This document shows, one piece after another, positions 37,438 to 45,998 of a stretch of 64,000 nt of DNA (its first letter is position 1; the number at the start of each line of letters is the position of its first letter). A program made the position numbers and the translations under genes. The notes beneath the pieces are model-generated. The model had not been told where the DNA came from. It saw nothing but the letters and a program-made list of their open reading frames with translations, and did no database searches. Origin of the DNA: an uncultured Pelagibacteraceae bacterium (GTDB taxonomy: Bacteria; Pseudomonadota; Alphaproteobacteria; Pelagibacterales; Pelagibacteraceae); NCBI GenBank assembly GCA_902618695.1, contig CACNCB010000004.1, positions 17,144-81,143 on the forward strand, read 5' to 3'.

Positions 37438-38771
37438 ACAATTGAATCTTTATCCAACCAGCTTACATTAAAATCTGAATTTACAAATTTTTTATGAGTA
37501 AGCAATTTTTTATGTAGAGGAATTGTTGTAGTTATTCCCTCAATAACAAATTCATCTAAAGATCTATTCATTCTTTGAATTGCTTCTGTTCTATTTCTTC
37601 CGTGGCAAATTAATTTACAAACCATGCTGTCGTAATAAGGAGTTACCTTATAACCTTGAAATATTGCACCATCTACTCTGGTTCTAAAACCAGATGGTTG
37701 ATGACACATAGTAATGACACCAGGTGAAGGCTGAAAGTTTTTACTTGCATCTTCAGCATTTATTCTACATTCAATTGCATGTCCTCTAGGATTTATATCA
37801 CTTTGTTTCAAAGCCGTTTCTCCTGAGAATGCAATCCAAATTTGTTCTTTGATTATATCTATACCTGTAACCATTTCTGTCACCGGATGCTCAACTTGAA
37901 CTCTTGTATTCATCTCAAGAAAATAAAATTTCCCATCTTCATATATAAACTCAACAGTTCCAGCTCCCGTATAACCTATTTTAGTTACCATTTTTACTGT
38001 TCTCTCAAATAAATCTTTTCTTATTTCATCATTTAAAACTGGACTTGGTGTTTCCTCTATTAATTTTTGATGTCTTCTTTGAACTGAGCAATCTCTCTCA
38101 TGTAGGTGAACAGCTCTATTTTTTCCAGCTAATATTTGAACCTCAATATGTCTTGGATTTTGAAAAAATTTTTCAATATAAACTTCGTCATTACCAAAGT
38201 ATTTTTGTGCTTCAGATTTAGCCGTTGAAAACAACGACTCAAATTCTTCTTCCTTATAAACTATTTTCATACCTTTACCTCCACCTCCACCTGAGGCCTT
38301 GATTAAGATAGGAAAGCCAATTTTTTTACAAAGTTCTTTTGCTTCAGAAACATCTCTCACTCCTCCTTCAGAGCCTTCAATAACAGGCAATCCATTTTCT
38401 TTAGCTATTCTTTTTGCTTGGATTTTATCACCCATCATTTCAATATGTTTTGATGAGGCTCCAATAAAATTAATTTTGTTCTCTTCTAAAATTCTTGCAA
38501 AATTTGCATTTTCAGAAAGAAAACCGTAGCCAGGATGAACAGCATCAGTATTTGTAAGTTCTATTGCTGACATTAATGCTGGAATATTTAGGTAACTATT
38601 TGATGGCTGATGAGAACCAATACATACACTTTCATCAGCCATTCTAACGTGCATACTTTCTCTATCTACATCTGAATGAACAGCGACAGTAGAAATTCCC
38701 CATTCTTTACATGCTCTAATAATTCTAACTGCAATTTCCCCGCGGTTCGCAATTAAAATTTTTTTAAACAT
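37434..38771 (-). CDS. accC: Acetyl-CoA carboxylase, biotin carboxylase subunit
   Basis: A 445-aa ATP-grasp enzyme that carboxylates biotin on AccB for fatty-acid synthesis. It starts FKKILIANRGEIAVRIIRA, has the glycine-rich ATP loop KASGGGGGKGMK near residue 158, the catalytic region EMNTRVQVEHPVTE and ECRINAED. It lies 3 bases after accB in an aroQ-accB-accC operon. Complete and of standard length. Confidence 0.97.
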   Translation of the reverse strand: MFKKILIANRGEIAVRIIRACKEWGISTVAVHSDVDRESMHVRMADESVCIGSHQPSNSYLNIPALMSAIELTNTDAVHPGYGFLSENANFARILEENKINFIGASSKHIEMMGDKIQAKRIAKENGLPVIEGSEGGVRDVSEAKELCKKIGFPILIKASGGGGGKGMKIVYKEEEFESLFSTAKSEAQKYFGNDEVYIEKFFQNPRHIEVQILAGKNRAVHLHERDCSVQRRHQKLIEETPSPVLNDEIRKDLFERTVKMVTKIGYTGAGTVEFIYEDGKFYFLEMNTRVQVEHPVTEMVTGIDIIKEQIWIAFSGETALKQSDINPRGHAIECRINAEDASKNFQPSPGVITMCHQPSGFRTRVDGAIFQGYKVTPYYDSMVCKLICHGRNRTEAIQRMNRSLDEFVIEGITTTIPLHKKLLTHKKFVNSDFNVSWLDKDSIV

Positions 38772-38774
38772 TAT

Positions 38775-39209
38775 TTATTCTAGGACAATAATAGTTTGAC
38801 CAAATTCCACAGGTTGGCCATCTTCAACACATATTTCTTTTACTATACCATCTGCTGTTGAAGGAACATGATTCATTGTTTTCATTGCCTCAACAATCAT
38901 TATTGTTTCACCTTTTTTAATTTTTTTCCCTATCTCCACAAACTTTTTAGCACCAGGTTCTGGAGCATGATATGCTGTTCCTATTATAGGCGAAGTAATT
39001 TCAGTTCCTGATTTGACATTTTGAGTTTGAGCAGGCGCTGAAATTTTTGCAGGTGATGAGGGTGAAAGAACTTGTGGCTGATTACTAATTGAAATATTAT
39101 TTTTTGATACTTTAATCTTTGTATCTTTTTCTGTTATCTCTATCTCGGTAAGATTAAATTCTTTTAAATAATTACTTAATTCTTGAATTATTTTTTTATC
39201 TATTTTCAT
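38775..39209 (-). CDS. accB: Acetyl-CoA carboxylase, biotin carboxyl carrier protein
   Basis: A 144-aa carrier. The biotinylated lysine is in VEAMKTMNHV near residue 109, within a C-terminal biotinyl domain. The middle is a flexible Pro/Ala/Ser linker. It overlaps aroQ by 14 bases upstream and precedes accC by 3. Confidence 0.97.
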   Translation of the reverse strand: MKIDKKIIQELSNYLKEFNLTEIEITEKDTKIKVSKNNISISNQPQVLSPSSPAKISAPAQTQNVKSGTEITSPIIGTAYHAPEPGAKKFVEIGKKIKKGETIMIVEAMKTMNHVPSTADGIVKEICVEDGQPVEFGQTIIVLE

Positions 39210-39645
39210 TTTGCAAAGTCTTTTGTAATGAAATTATGGCCAAAATATATCCTTCAGCACCTAATCCAAAAATTCCTCCAGTTACTACATCACTTATAAG
39301 TGATTTATGTCTAAATTCTTCTCTTTTATAAATATTTGATAGGTGTAGCTCAATTATTGGTTTTTTGAATAAATCAAGAGCATCTCTTATTGCTACCGAA
39401 GTATGAGTGAATGCAGCAGCATTTATAATCATACCTTCAAATTTTTTCCTAGCATCTTGAATTATATTTACCAATTCTCCTTCAATATTAGATTGTGCAA
39501 ATTCTACATCAAGACCAATTTCTTGCCCTTTTTTAGAACAATTTTCTTTAAGTTGTTCAAACGTAGTTGATCCATATTGTGATTGTTCTCTTTCACCTAA
39601 TAGATTAAGATTTGGACCATTGATAATAATTATTTTATTATTCAT
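39196..39645 (-). CDS. aroQ: Type II 3-dehydroquinate dehydratase
   Basis: A 149-aa shikimate-pathway enzyme. It begins with the strongly conserved IIINGPNLNLLGERE, contains the catalytic Tyr in SQYGSTTFE, NAAAFTHTSVAIRDAL, and ELHLSNIYKREEFRHKS, cut at SNIYKREEFR, the substrate-binding loop. Standard length. First gene of aroQ-accB-accC, common in bacteria. Only 16 bases separate its start from divergent thiS. Confidence 0.96.
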   Translation of the reverse strand: MNNKIIIINGPNLNLLGEREQSQYGSTTFEQLKENCSKKGQEIGLDVEFAQSNIEGELVNIIQDARKKFEGMIINAAAFTHTSVAIRDALDLFKKPIIELHLSNIYKREEFRHKSLISDVVTGGIFGLGAEGYILAIISLQKTLQNENR

Positions 39646-39661
39646 TCAGCACTTATATACG

Positions 39662-39880
39662 ATGAAAAAAATAAAAAAAATAAAAATTAAAATAAATGGT
39701 AAAATCAAATCGATAATTCAATATTCTAACCTCTATCAAGTATTAAAAAATCTAAAAATACCATTAAATAAAGTAGCAATTGAGCTTAATGAAGAAATAG
39801 TAGATAAAAAGAAAATTAATAAAATAAAATTAAATAAAAATGATAAAATTGAAATAGTTCATTTTATTGGAGGTGGTTAA
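39662..39880 (+). CDS. thiS: Sulfur-carrier protein ThiS
   Basis: A 72-aa ubiquitin-like protein whose C-terminal Gly-Gly is made into a thiocarboxylate that gives sulfur for the thiazole ring of thiamin. It ends HFIGGG, as expected. I chose ATG 39662; an in-frame TTG at 39620 would run into the aroQ start region. Very Lys/Ile-rich. It precedes thiG directly, and its last codons contain the thiG ribosome-binding site. Confidence 0.88.
   Translation: MKKIKKIKIKINGKIKSIIQYSNLYQVLKNLKIPLNKVAIELNEEIVDKKKINKIKLNKNDKIEIVHFIGGG
39869..39876 (+). promoter_or_regulatory. thiG Shine-Dalgarno inside the thiS Gly-Gly-Gly codons
   Basis: GGAGGTGG at 39869-39876 is a near-perfect Shine-Dalgarno. The same bases encode the C-terminal glycines of ThiS (GGA GGT GGT). 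It ends 5 bases before TTG 39882, which decides the thiG start. Confidence 0.8.
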
Positions 39881-39881
39881 T

Positions 39882-40655
39882 TTGAAAAAAGACAGTCTAA
39901 TTATTGCAAATAAAAAATTTAATTCCAGATTAATTGTTGGAACAGGTAAATACAAAAGCATGTCAGAGTGTGCAAAAGCAATTAAACTATCAGGGACAGA
40001 AATCGTAACAGTTGCCGTACGAAGGGTCAATATTTCAGACAAAAACAAACCTCTATTGATGGATTATATTGATCCAAAAAAAATTACATATTTACCCAAT
40101 ACTGCTGGATGTTTTAATTCAAAAGATGCTTTGAGAACTTTAAGGCTAGCTAGAGAAATAGGTGGCTGGAAATTAGTTAAGCTAGAAGTTTTAGGAGATA
40201 AAAAAAATTTATTTCCTGACATGATAGAAACTTTAAAATCTACAGAAGTTTTAGCTAAGGAGGGGTTTAAAGTCATGGTTTATTGTAATGATGATCCTTT
40301 AATGGCTAAACGCCTAGAAAATTCTGGTGCTGAAGCAATTATGCCTTTAGCTGCACCTATTGGATCAGGATTAGGAATTCAAAACAAAATCAATATTCAG
40401 ATAATTAGAAAACAAACTAAACTTCCGTTAATTATTGATGCTGGTTTGGGTCAAGCATCCGACGCTACAATTGCAATGGAGCTAGGATGTGATGGAGTAC
40501 TTGTTAATACAGCAATTGCAAAAGCCAAAAAACCTTTTGAAATGTCACTTGCTTTTAAAAATGCTGTTATCGCTGGTAGGCAATCATACAAGTCTGGAAG
40601 AATAAATAAAATTTTGATGGGAAATCCATCTTCACCTTCAAAAGGAATTATTTAG
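39882..40655 (+). CDS. thiG: Thiazole synthase
   Basis: A 257-aa TIM-barrel enzyme that builds thiazole phosphate from deoxyxylulose phosphate, ThiS-thiocarboxylate and dehydroglycine. Motifs are SRLIVGTGKYKS, LPNTAGCF, KLEVLGD with the Schiff-base lysine region, AIMPLAAPIGSGLG, and VLVNTAIAKAKKP. I start it at TTG 39882, one base after the thiS stop, because a strong Shine-Dalgarno lies 5 bases upstream; the in-frame TTG 39867 and GTG 39873 would sit on or before that site. It overlaps the RNase gene end by 8 bases. No thiC, thiE or thiO is in the window. Confidence 0.95.
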   Translation: MKKDSLIIANKKFNSRLIVGTGKYKSMSECAKAIKLSGTEIVTVAVRRVNISDKNKPLLMDYIDPKKITYLPNTAGCFNSKDALRTLRLAREIGGWKLVKLEVLGDKKNLFPDMIETLKSTEVLAKEGFKVMVYCNDDPLMAKRLENSGAEAIMPLAAPIGSGLGIQNKINIQIIRKQTKLPLIIDAGLGQASDATIAMELGCDGVLVNTAIAKAKKPFEMSLAFKNAVIAGRQSYKSGRINKILMGNPSSPSKGII

Positions 40656-42465
40656 TTTTTTTATAGTATTTTTTTTTCTTATAAGTTTTTTTACGAATTT
40701 TTTGATTTTCTTTTTTTTCTGTTATTTTATCTTCTCTAATTTGGATATCTATGTTTTTTAATTTTTCGAGATATTCAATTAATTCAATAGTTTTATTTGA
40801 TTTATTTTTAAAATTTATAATATATTCAGGTATAATTAGAGAATTATCACTAATAATATCAATCCTCATTTTATTCTTTTTCTCAAAATAAGTTAGGTCA
40901 TTAATAAAATTTTCTTTTAGGAAGTCTGAAATTTTTTTACAAACTTTTAATTCAACAATTTTAGATTTATTGATTAAAGCTTTTAATTCAACGATTTTTA
41001 AAAGTTTTTGAGCAAAGGACTCATCTGTCAATGTAACTTTCCATTTAATTGCACTTTCTCTTAGTCTTTGTCTAGACATTTCTAATAGACCAAAGTTGCT
41101 TATTCTACCTATTTGAATTCTTGCCCTATCAGTTCTACATTTCTCTTTAAGTTTTCTTTCTACTAAGCGCCTGTTACCGTAACTAAGCATATCAATAAAA
41201 TCTATAATAATTAAACCAGATAAATCTCTAATTTTTATTTGTCTTGATATTTCTTCAGCAGCCTCAATATTCGTATCTAAAGCAGTACTTTCAACATTTT
41301 TACCTTTTATTGAACTACCAGAGTTTATATCAATTGAAACTAAAGCTTCTGTTGGATTAATAACTAAGTATCCACCTGATTTTAGTTTAATTTCAGAATC
41401 AAAAATTTGATTTAATTTTTGTTCAATATTTTCTTGAATAAATAACGGAATTTTACCTCTATATTTTTTTACTTTTTTTACACTTGATGGCATCATAGTT
41501 TTTACAAATGATTGTGCTTTTTTATAACCTTCGTTTCCTTCGACTATTATATTTTGAGTGTTATCATCAAACATATCTCTTAAAGTTCTTTTAATTATTT
41601 CACTTTCTTGATGTATTAGAGATGGAGCAATCGAGTTAATAGCATTTTCTTTTATCTGACCCCAAGTATTAATTAAAGTTGTCAAATCATTATTGATTTC
41701 ATTTTTAGTTTTGTTGCTACCAGCAGTCCGCACTATCAGACCCATCTCTCTTGGTATTTGAATTTCGTTTAAAATAGACCTAATTTTTTTTCTATCTGCT
41801 GGATTAAATATTTTTCTAGATATACCTCCACCTTTAGGAGTATTTGGCATTAAAACAATATATTTTCCTGCTATAGAAATAAAAGTGCTAAGTGCTGCAC
41901 CTTTTTGACCTCTTTCATCTTTTATAACTTGAACAAGAATTACCTGATTTGGTTTTATTACTTCCTGAATTTTATATCTTTTAAATTTAAATCTTTTTTC
42001 TGTTTTCTTTTCTTTTACTTCATTTGAATTTTCTTTTTCATCTACTTTTTCTTTATTTTCAGTTTGTTCTTCTAATTGTTCTTCATCATTTTTTTCAATT
42101 GGATCATCAATTTCTAATTTTCCTTCAGCAATATTTTCTTCCTCTTTAGCTTCGACTTCTTTTGAAAGTTTTTCTCTAGCTTTTTCTTCCTCCTCTTTAA
42201 TTTTCTCTAAATCTGCTTTTGGTATTTGATAATAATCCGACTGAATATCATTAAAAGATAAAAACCCGTGTCTCTCTCTTCCAAAATCAATAAAGGCTGC
42301 CTGTAAAGAAGGTTCAATTCTACTTACTTTACCCAAATAAATATTGTTTTTTATTAAGTTATTTTTTAAACCTTCGTACTCGTAATCTTCAATATTTTCG
42401 CCTGATTTAAGAACAACTCTAGTTTCATTAGGATGCGAAGCATCAATGTATAAATTTTTTTCCAT
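40648..42465 (-). CDS. rng: Ribonuclease E/G family endoribonuclease
   Basis: A 605-aa endoribonuclease of RNA decay and rRNA processing. I start it at ATG 42465, giving EKNLYIDASHPNETRVV, the alphaproteobacterial start; the frame extends 27 codons upstream without support. An S1 domain (about 33-200) is interrupted by a 75-residue Glu/Lys-rich acidic insert (about 84-158). The catalytic metal ligands are Asp379 in VSIDINSG and Asp422 in IIIDFIDM. The CPxCxG zinc-link that normally follows LEMSRQRLR is missing. The C-terminal tail is short and basic, without a long degradosome scaffold. Confidence 0.9.
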   Translation of the reverse strand: MEKNLYIDASHPNETRVVLKSGENIEDYEYEGLKNNLIKNNIYLGKVSRIEPSLQAAFIDFGRERHGFLSFNDIQSDYYQIPKADLEKIKEEEEKAREKLSKEVEAKEEENIAEGKLEIDDPIEKNDEEQLEEQTENKEKVDEKENSNEVKEKKTEKRFKFKRYKIQEVIKPNQVILVQVIKDERGQKGAALSTFISIAGKYIVLMPNTPKGGGISRKIFNPADRKKIRSILNEIQIPREMGLIVRTAGSNKTKNEINNDLTTLINTWGQIKENAINSIAPSLIHQESEIIKRTLRDMFDDNTQNIIVEGNEGYKKAQSFVKTMMPSSVKKVKKYRGKIPLFIQENIEQKLNQIFDSEIKLKSGGYLVINPTEALVSIDINSGSSIKGKNVESTALDTNIEAAEEISRQIKIRDLSGLIIIDFIDMLSYGNRRLVERKLKEKCRTDRARIQIGRISNFGLLEMSRQRLRESAIKWKVTLTDESFAQKLLKIVELKALINKSKIVELKVCKKISDFLKENFINDLTYFEKKNKMRIDIISDNSLIIPEYIINFKNKSNKTIELIEYLEKLKNIDIQIREDKITEKKENQKIRKKTYKKKKYYKKTK

Positions 42466-42563
42466 AATTTTGTAAATGTTAGTTTCATTAATAATTTTGC
42501 CTAAAATTTTGTTTAATTTTCTTGCCATATCTTTAACAAATTCCAAGATATAATGAAATTAAA

Positions 42564-44900
42564 ATGAATAAACTTTTAAGAAATATCTTTATTTTAATTA
42601 CGTCTTTTGTTCTTTTATCAGCAATTTTGATAATAAGTATATTGTGGACTTATTCTAATGATTTACCAGATTATAAATTTCTTAAAAATTATAAACCTCC
42701 CGTTTCTAGTAAAGTTTATTCTGGCAATGGTGATTTGGTGGCAGATTTTTCAAAGGAAAAAAGAGTATTTGTTCCATTTAATTCAATTCCAAAAAATGTA
42801 ATTAACGCATTTTTATCTGCTGAAGATAAAAATTTTTTCAAACATCCTGGCGTTGATGCTAAAGGTGTTGTTAGAGCTGTAATAAACAATATTTCAAATA
42901 TTTTATCATCCAAAAGGTTAGAGGGTGCATCTACAATTACCCAACAGGTAGCAAAAAACTTTTTACTGACAAATGAAGTAAGTTTAAATAGGAAAATTAA
43001 AGAAGCAATTCTGGCTTTTAGAATAGAGAGAGCTTTATCTAAGGAAAGAATTCTAGAACTTTATCTAAACCAAATTTATCTCGGAAGTGGAGCATATGGA
43101 GTAGCCGCTGCAAGCTTAGAATATTTTGATAAATCAATTAAAGATTTGAATTATTCAGAAGCTGCTTTATTAGCAGCTTTGCCAAAAGCACCTAGTAGAT
43201 ATAATCCTTATAGAGATCCAGATATTGCAAAATTTAGAAGAAATTTAGTTTTAAAAAATTTATTAGATAATAACTATTTAAATTCAGAATGGTATGAAAA
43301 ACTTACAAAAGAAGAAATAATTTTAAAAAAAAATAAAAAAATATATTTAGAAGATGCTCAATATTTTATTGAGGATGTTAGAAAGAGTGTAATTGAAACT
43401 TTGAGCTATGATAAAGTTTACAAACAGGGTTTTAATATTAATACTCCAATAGATTTAAATTTACAAACAATTGCAACCAAATCTCTGAGAGATGGGTTAA
43501 TAGAATATGATAAAAGAAAGGGATGGAGAGGACCACTAACTAATAAGGTTTTTAATTCAGGATGGAAAAAAGATTTAGAAAAGTATAAATTGGAAAAATC
43601 AATTAATTGGAAATTAGCAATAGTCAAAAAAATAAATAAATTTTCTGCAGAAATAGAAACAGAAGATAATATCAAAGGTGTTATAGAATATCAGAGTATT
43701 TCTTGGACCAAGAAAGAATTTGATAAATTATTAAAACCTGGTGATGTTATTTACGTTAAAAATATAAGAGAAAATATTTTTAATTTACTACAACTACCAA
43801 AGGTAAATGGTGGAATTGTCGTGATGGATCCATATACAGGTAGAGTTTTAGCACTAAGTGGTGGTTTTAGTTTTAAGCAAAGTGAGTTTAACAGAGCCAC
43901 TCAAGCTAAAAGACAGCCTGGATCGGCTTTTAAACCATTTGTTTATGCATTAGCCTTAGAAAATAAATTTACGCCAACATCATTAGTCTTAGATGCACCA
44001 CTAGTTTTAGACCAAGGAGATGATTTAAAAATGTGGAAACCAGAAAATTATGGAAAGAAATTTTACGGACCATCGACTTTAAGGGTAGGCTTGGAGAAAT
44101 CTAGAAATTTAATGACAGTGAGAATAGCCCAAAATCTTGGTGTAGAGAAAATAGTTGATTTTTCAAAAGCATTAAAAATTTATGATAATCCAGAGGAACT
44201 TTTATCTATATCTTTGGGATCTGCTGAAACAACTTTATTAAAACTTACATCTGCTTATTCAGTTTTTGTTAATGGAGGAAAACTTGTTGAACCAATACTC
44301 ATAGATAGAATTCAAGACAGTGAGGGAAATACTATTTTTAATAATGATAAAAGAAAATGTATTAATTGTGATCAAATTTCTTATTTAACCAATGATTATC
44401 CAGAGATTAAAAATAATTATATGCAAATTTTTTCTCCAGAGACAGCTTTTCAAATGACATCAATTTTAGAAGGAGTAGTTCAAAGAGGTACAGCTAAAAA
44501 ACTAAAAGACTTAAATTTAAATATTGCAGGTAAAACTGGGACAACAAATAATAATACAGATACTTGGTTTATAGGTTTTACCTCAAATGTACTAGTTGGT
44601 GTTTATGTTGGTTCAGATAACCCAACTCCATTAGGAAAATATGAAACAGGATCTAAAACCGCTTTGCCAATATTTAAAAGTTTTGTAAGTGATTCTGTTA
44701 ATAAATATGATGCAAGACCATTTAAGGCCGCTAAAGGAACAGTTATGATGGTTGTTGACCCTTTAACAGGTCAAAAAGCAAAATTTAACTCAAAGAATAC
44801 TATTATTGAGGTATTTAAAAAAGAAAATGTTGTTGATGGAAAAGTACTTTATACAAATTCAGATAGATTAGATTCAGATAATATATTAAAGTTTTACTAA
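42564..44900 (+). CDS. mrcA: Penicillin-binding protein 1A
   Basis: A 778-aa class A PBP with one N-terminal membrane anchor (residues 7-29). The glycosyltransferase domain has AEDKNFFKHPGVD with the catalytic Glu and EGASTITQQVAKNF. The transpeptidase domain has SAFKPFVYAL with the acylated Ser, SRNL and KTGTTNN. It polymerises and cross-links peptidoglycan in the periplasm. Its TAA overlaps the prfB ATG by one base. Confidence 0.95.
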   Translation: MNKLLRNIFILITSFVLLSAILIISILWTYSNDLPDYKFLKNYKPPVSSKVYSGNGDLVADFSKEKRVFVPFNSIPKNVINAFLSAEDKNFFKHPGVDAKGVVRAVINNISNILSSKRLEGASTITQQVAKNFLLTNEVSLNRKIKEAILAFRIERALSKERILELYLNQIYLGSGAYGVAAASLEYFDKSIKDLNYSEAALLAALPKAPSRYNPYRDPDIAKFRRNLVLKNLLDNNYLNSEWYEKLTKEEIILKKNKKIYLEDAQYFIEDVRKSVIETLSYDKVYKQGFNINTPIDLNLQTIATKSLRDGLIEYDKRKGWRGPLTNKVFNSGWKKDLEKYKLEKSINWKLAIVKKINKFSAEIETEDNIKGVIEYQSISWTKKEFDKLLKPGDVIYVKNIRENIFNLLQLPKVNGGIVVMDPYTGRVLALSGGFSFKQSEFNRATQAKRQPGSAFKPFVYALALENKFTPTSLVLDAPLVLDQGDDLKMWKPENYGKKFYGPSTLRVGLEKSRNLMTVRIAQNLGVEKIVDFSKALKIYDNPEELLSISLGSAETTLLKLTSAYSVFVNGGKLVEPILIDRIQDSEGNTIFNNDKRKCINCDQISYLTNDYPEIKNNYMQIFSPETAFQMTSILEGVVQRGTAKKLKDLNLNIAGKTGTTNNNTDTWFIGFTSNVLVGVYVGSDNPTPLGKYETGSKTALPIFKSFVSDSVNKYDARPFKAAKGTVMMVVDPLTGQKAKFNSKNTIIEVFKKENVVDGKVLYTNSDRLDSDNILKFY

Positions 44901-45998
44901 TGGATAATTATCAAAATTTTAAAGAAGAAGTTGAAAAGATAAATCAAAAAATACAGGAGTATCTTTGAAAAAAATAATATCCATTCAAAACTGCAATCTT
45001 TAAATTCACAAATACTCAGACCCGATTTTTGGAAAGATAAAAATAATTCTCAAAGATTAATCAAAGAAAAGAAATTTTATGAAGATTTAACTAATTCTTT
45101 AAATAACAATGTTGAAAAACTAAAAGATTTAAATGAATTGAATCAATTGGCACATGAAGAAGAGAATTTACAGTTTCAAGAAGAAGTTATGCAAAACATT
45201 AAAGACTTAAGAAGTGAAGTTAAAAAAAATGAGATTAAATGTTTCTTATCTAATGAAGCAGACCCTTTAAATTGTTACATAGAAATACATGCTGGAGCTG
45301 GTGGAACAGAAAGTCAAGATTGGGCTGATATGCTAAGAAGAATGTATTTAAAATGGTCTGACAAAAAAAATTTTAAATCTAGTTTGATCAGCGAACATAG
45401 AGGTGACGAGGCTGGAATAAAGTCTGCAACAATTAAAATAGATGGTGACTATGTTTTTGGTTGGTTAAGAAAAGAGTCGGGAATACATAGATTAGTTAGG
45501 ATATCTCCATTTGATTCTGGAGCTAGAAGGCATACAAGTTTTGCAAGTGTTTGGATTTATCCAGTTATAGATGAAAATATAAATATAGAAATTTTAGAAA
45601 AAGATTTAAGAATAGACACCTATCGTTCTAGTGGAGCAGGTGGCCAACATGTAAACACTACTGACAGCGCAGTCAGGATAACACACATTCCATCAAAAAT
45701 TGTTGTTCAATGTCAAAATGAAAGATCTCAACATAAAAATAAAGAAACATGTATGAATATGTTGAAAGCAAGATTATATGATTATGAATTAAAAAAAAGA
45801 GAACAAGAAAATCAAAACGTTGAAAATTCAAAATCAGAAATAGGATGGGGGCACCAAATTAGATCATATGTATTGCAACCTTACAGACTTGTAAAAGATA
45901 ATAGAACTAATTTCGAAAGCACAAGTCCTGATAAAGTACTTGACGGTGATATTGATGAATTTTTAGAGCAATCACTTTATAAATTAAATGATAAATAA
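44900..45998 (+). CDS. prfB: Peptide chain release factor 2 (programmed +1 frameshift)
   Basis: RF2, which terminates at UGA and UAA. The first 22 codons (44900-44965) end in an in-frame TGA at 44966-44968; after a +1 shift that skips T44966, the main frame runs from 44967 to 45998. The joined product is 365 aa, the usual RF2 length, and the shifted part opens with RPDFWKDK, a typical RF2 start. The stop-recognition SPF tripeptide (ISPFDSG) and the catalytic GGQ in SGAGGQHVN are present. An ATG at 45138 in the main frame is not the true start. It overlaps the AsmA-like gene by 11 bases. Confidence 0.95.
44954..44968 (+). other. prfB: prfB programmed frameshift site
   Basis: CAGGAGTATCTTTGA: a Shine-Dalgarno-like AGGAG three bases before the CTT slip codon and the in-frame TGA, matching the classic AGGGGGTATCTTTGAC signal. 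Here the base after TGA is A rather than C. When RF2 is scarce the ribosome shifts and more RF2 is made. Confidence 0.93.

Noticed and set aside
42549..42554. Perfect TATAAT directly before the PBP1A gene
   Set aside because: It would give an almost leaderless mRNA and no -35 lies at 16-18 bases; the nearest TTGCCA is 21 bases away.
45138..45998. A truncated RF2 gene of 286 aa or a prfB pseudogene
   Set aside because: The missing N-terminus is present upstream in another frame and joined by a classic programmed frameshift.
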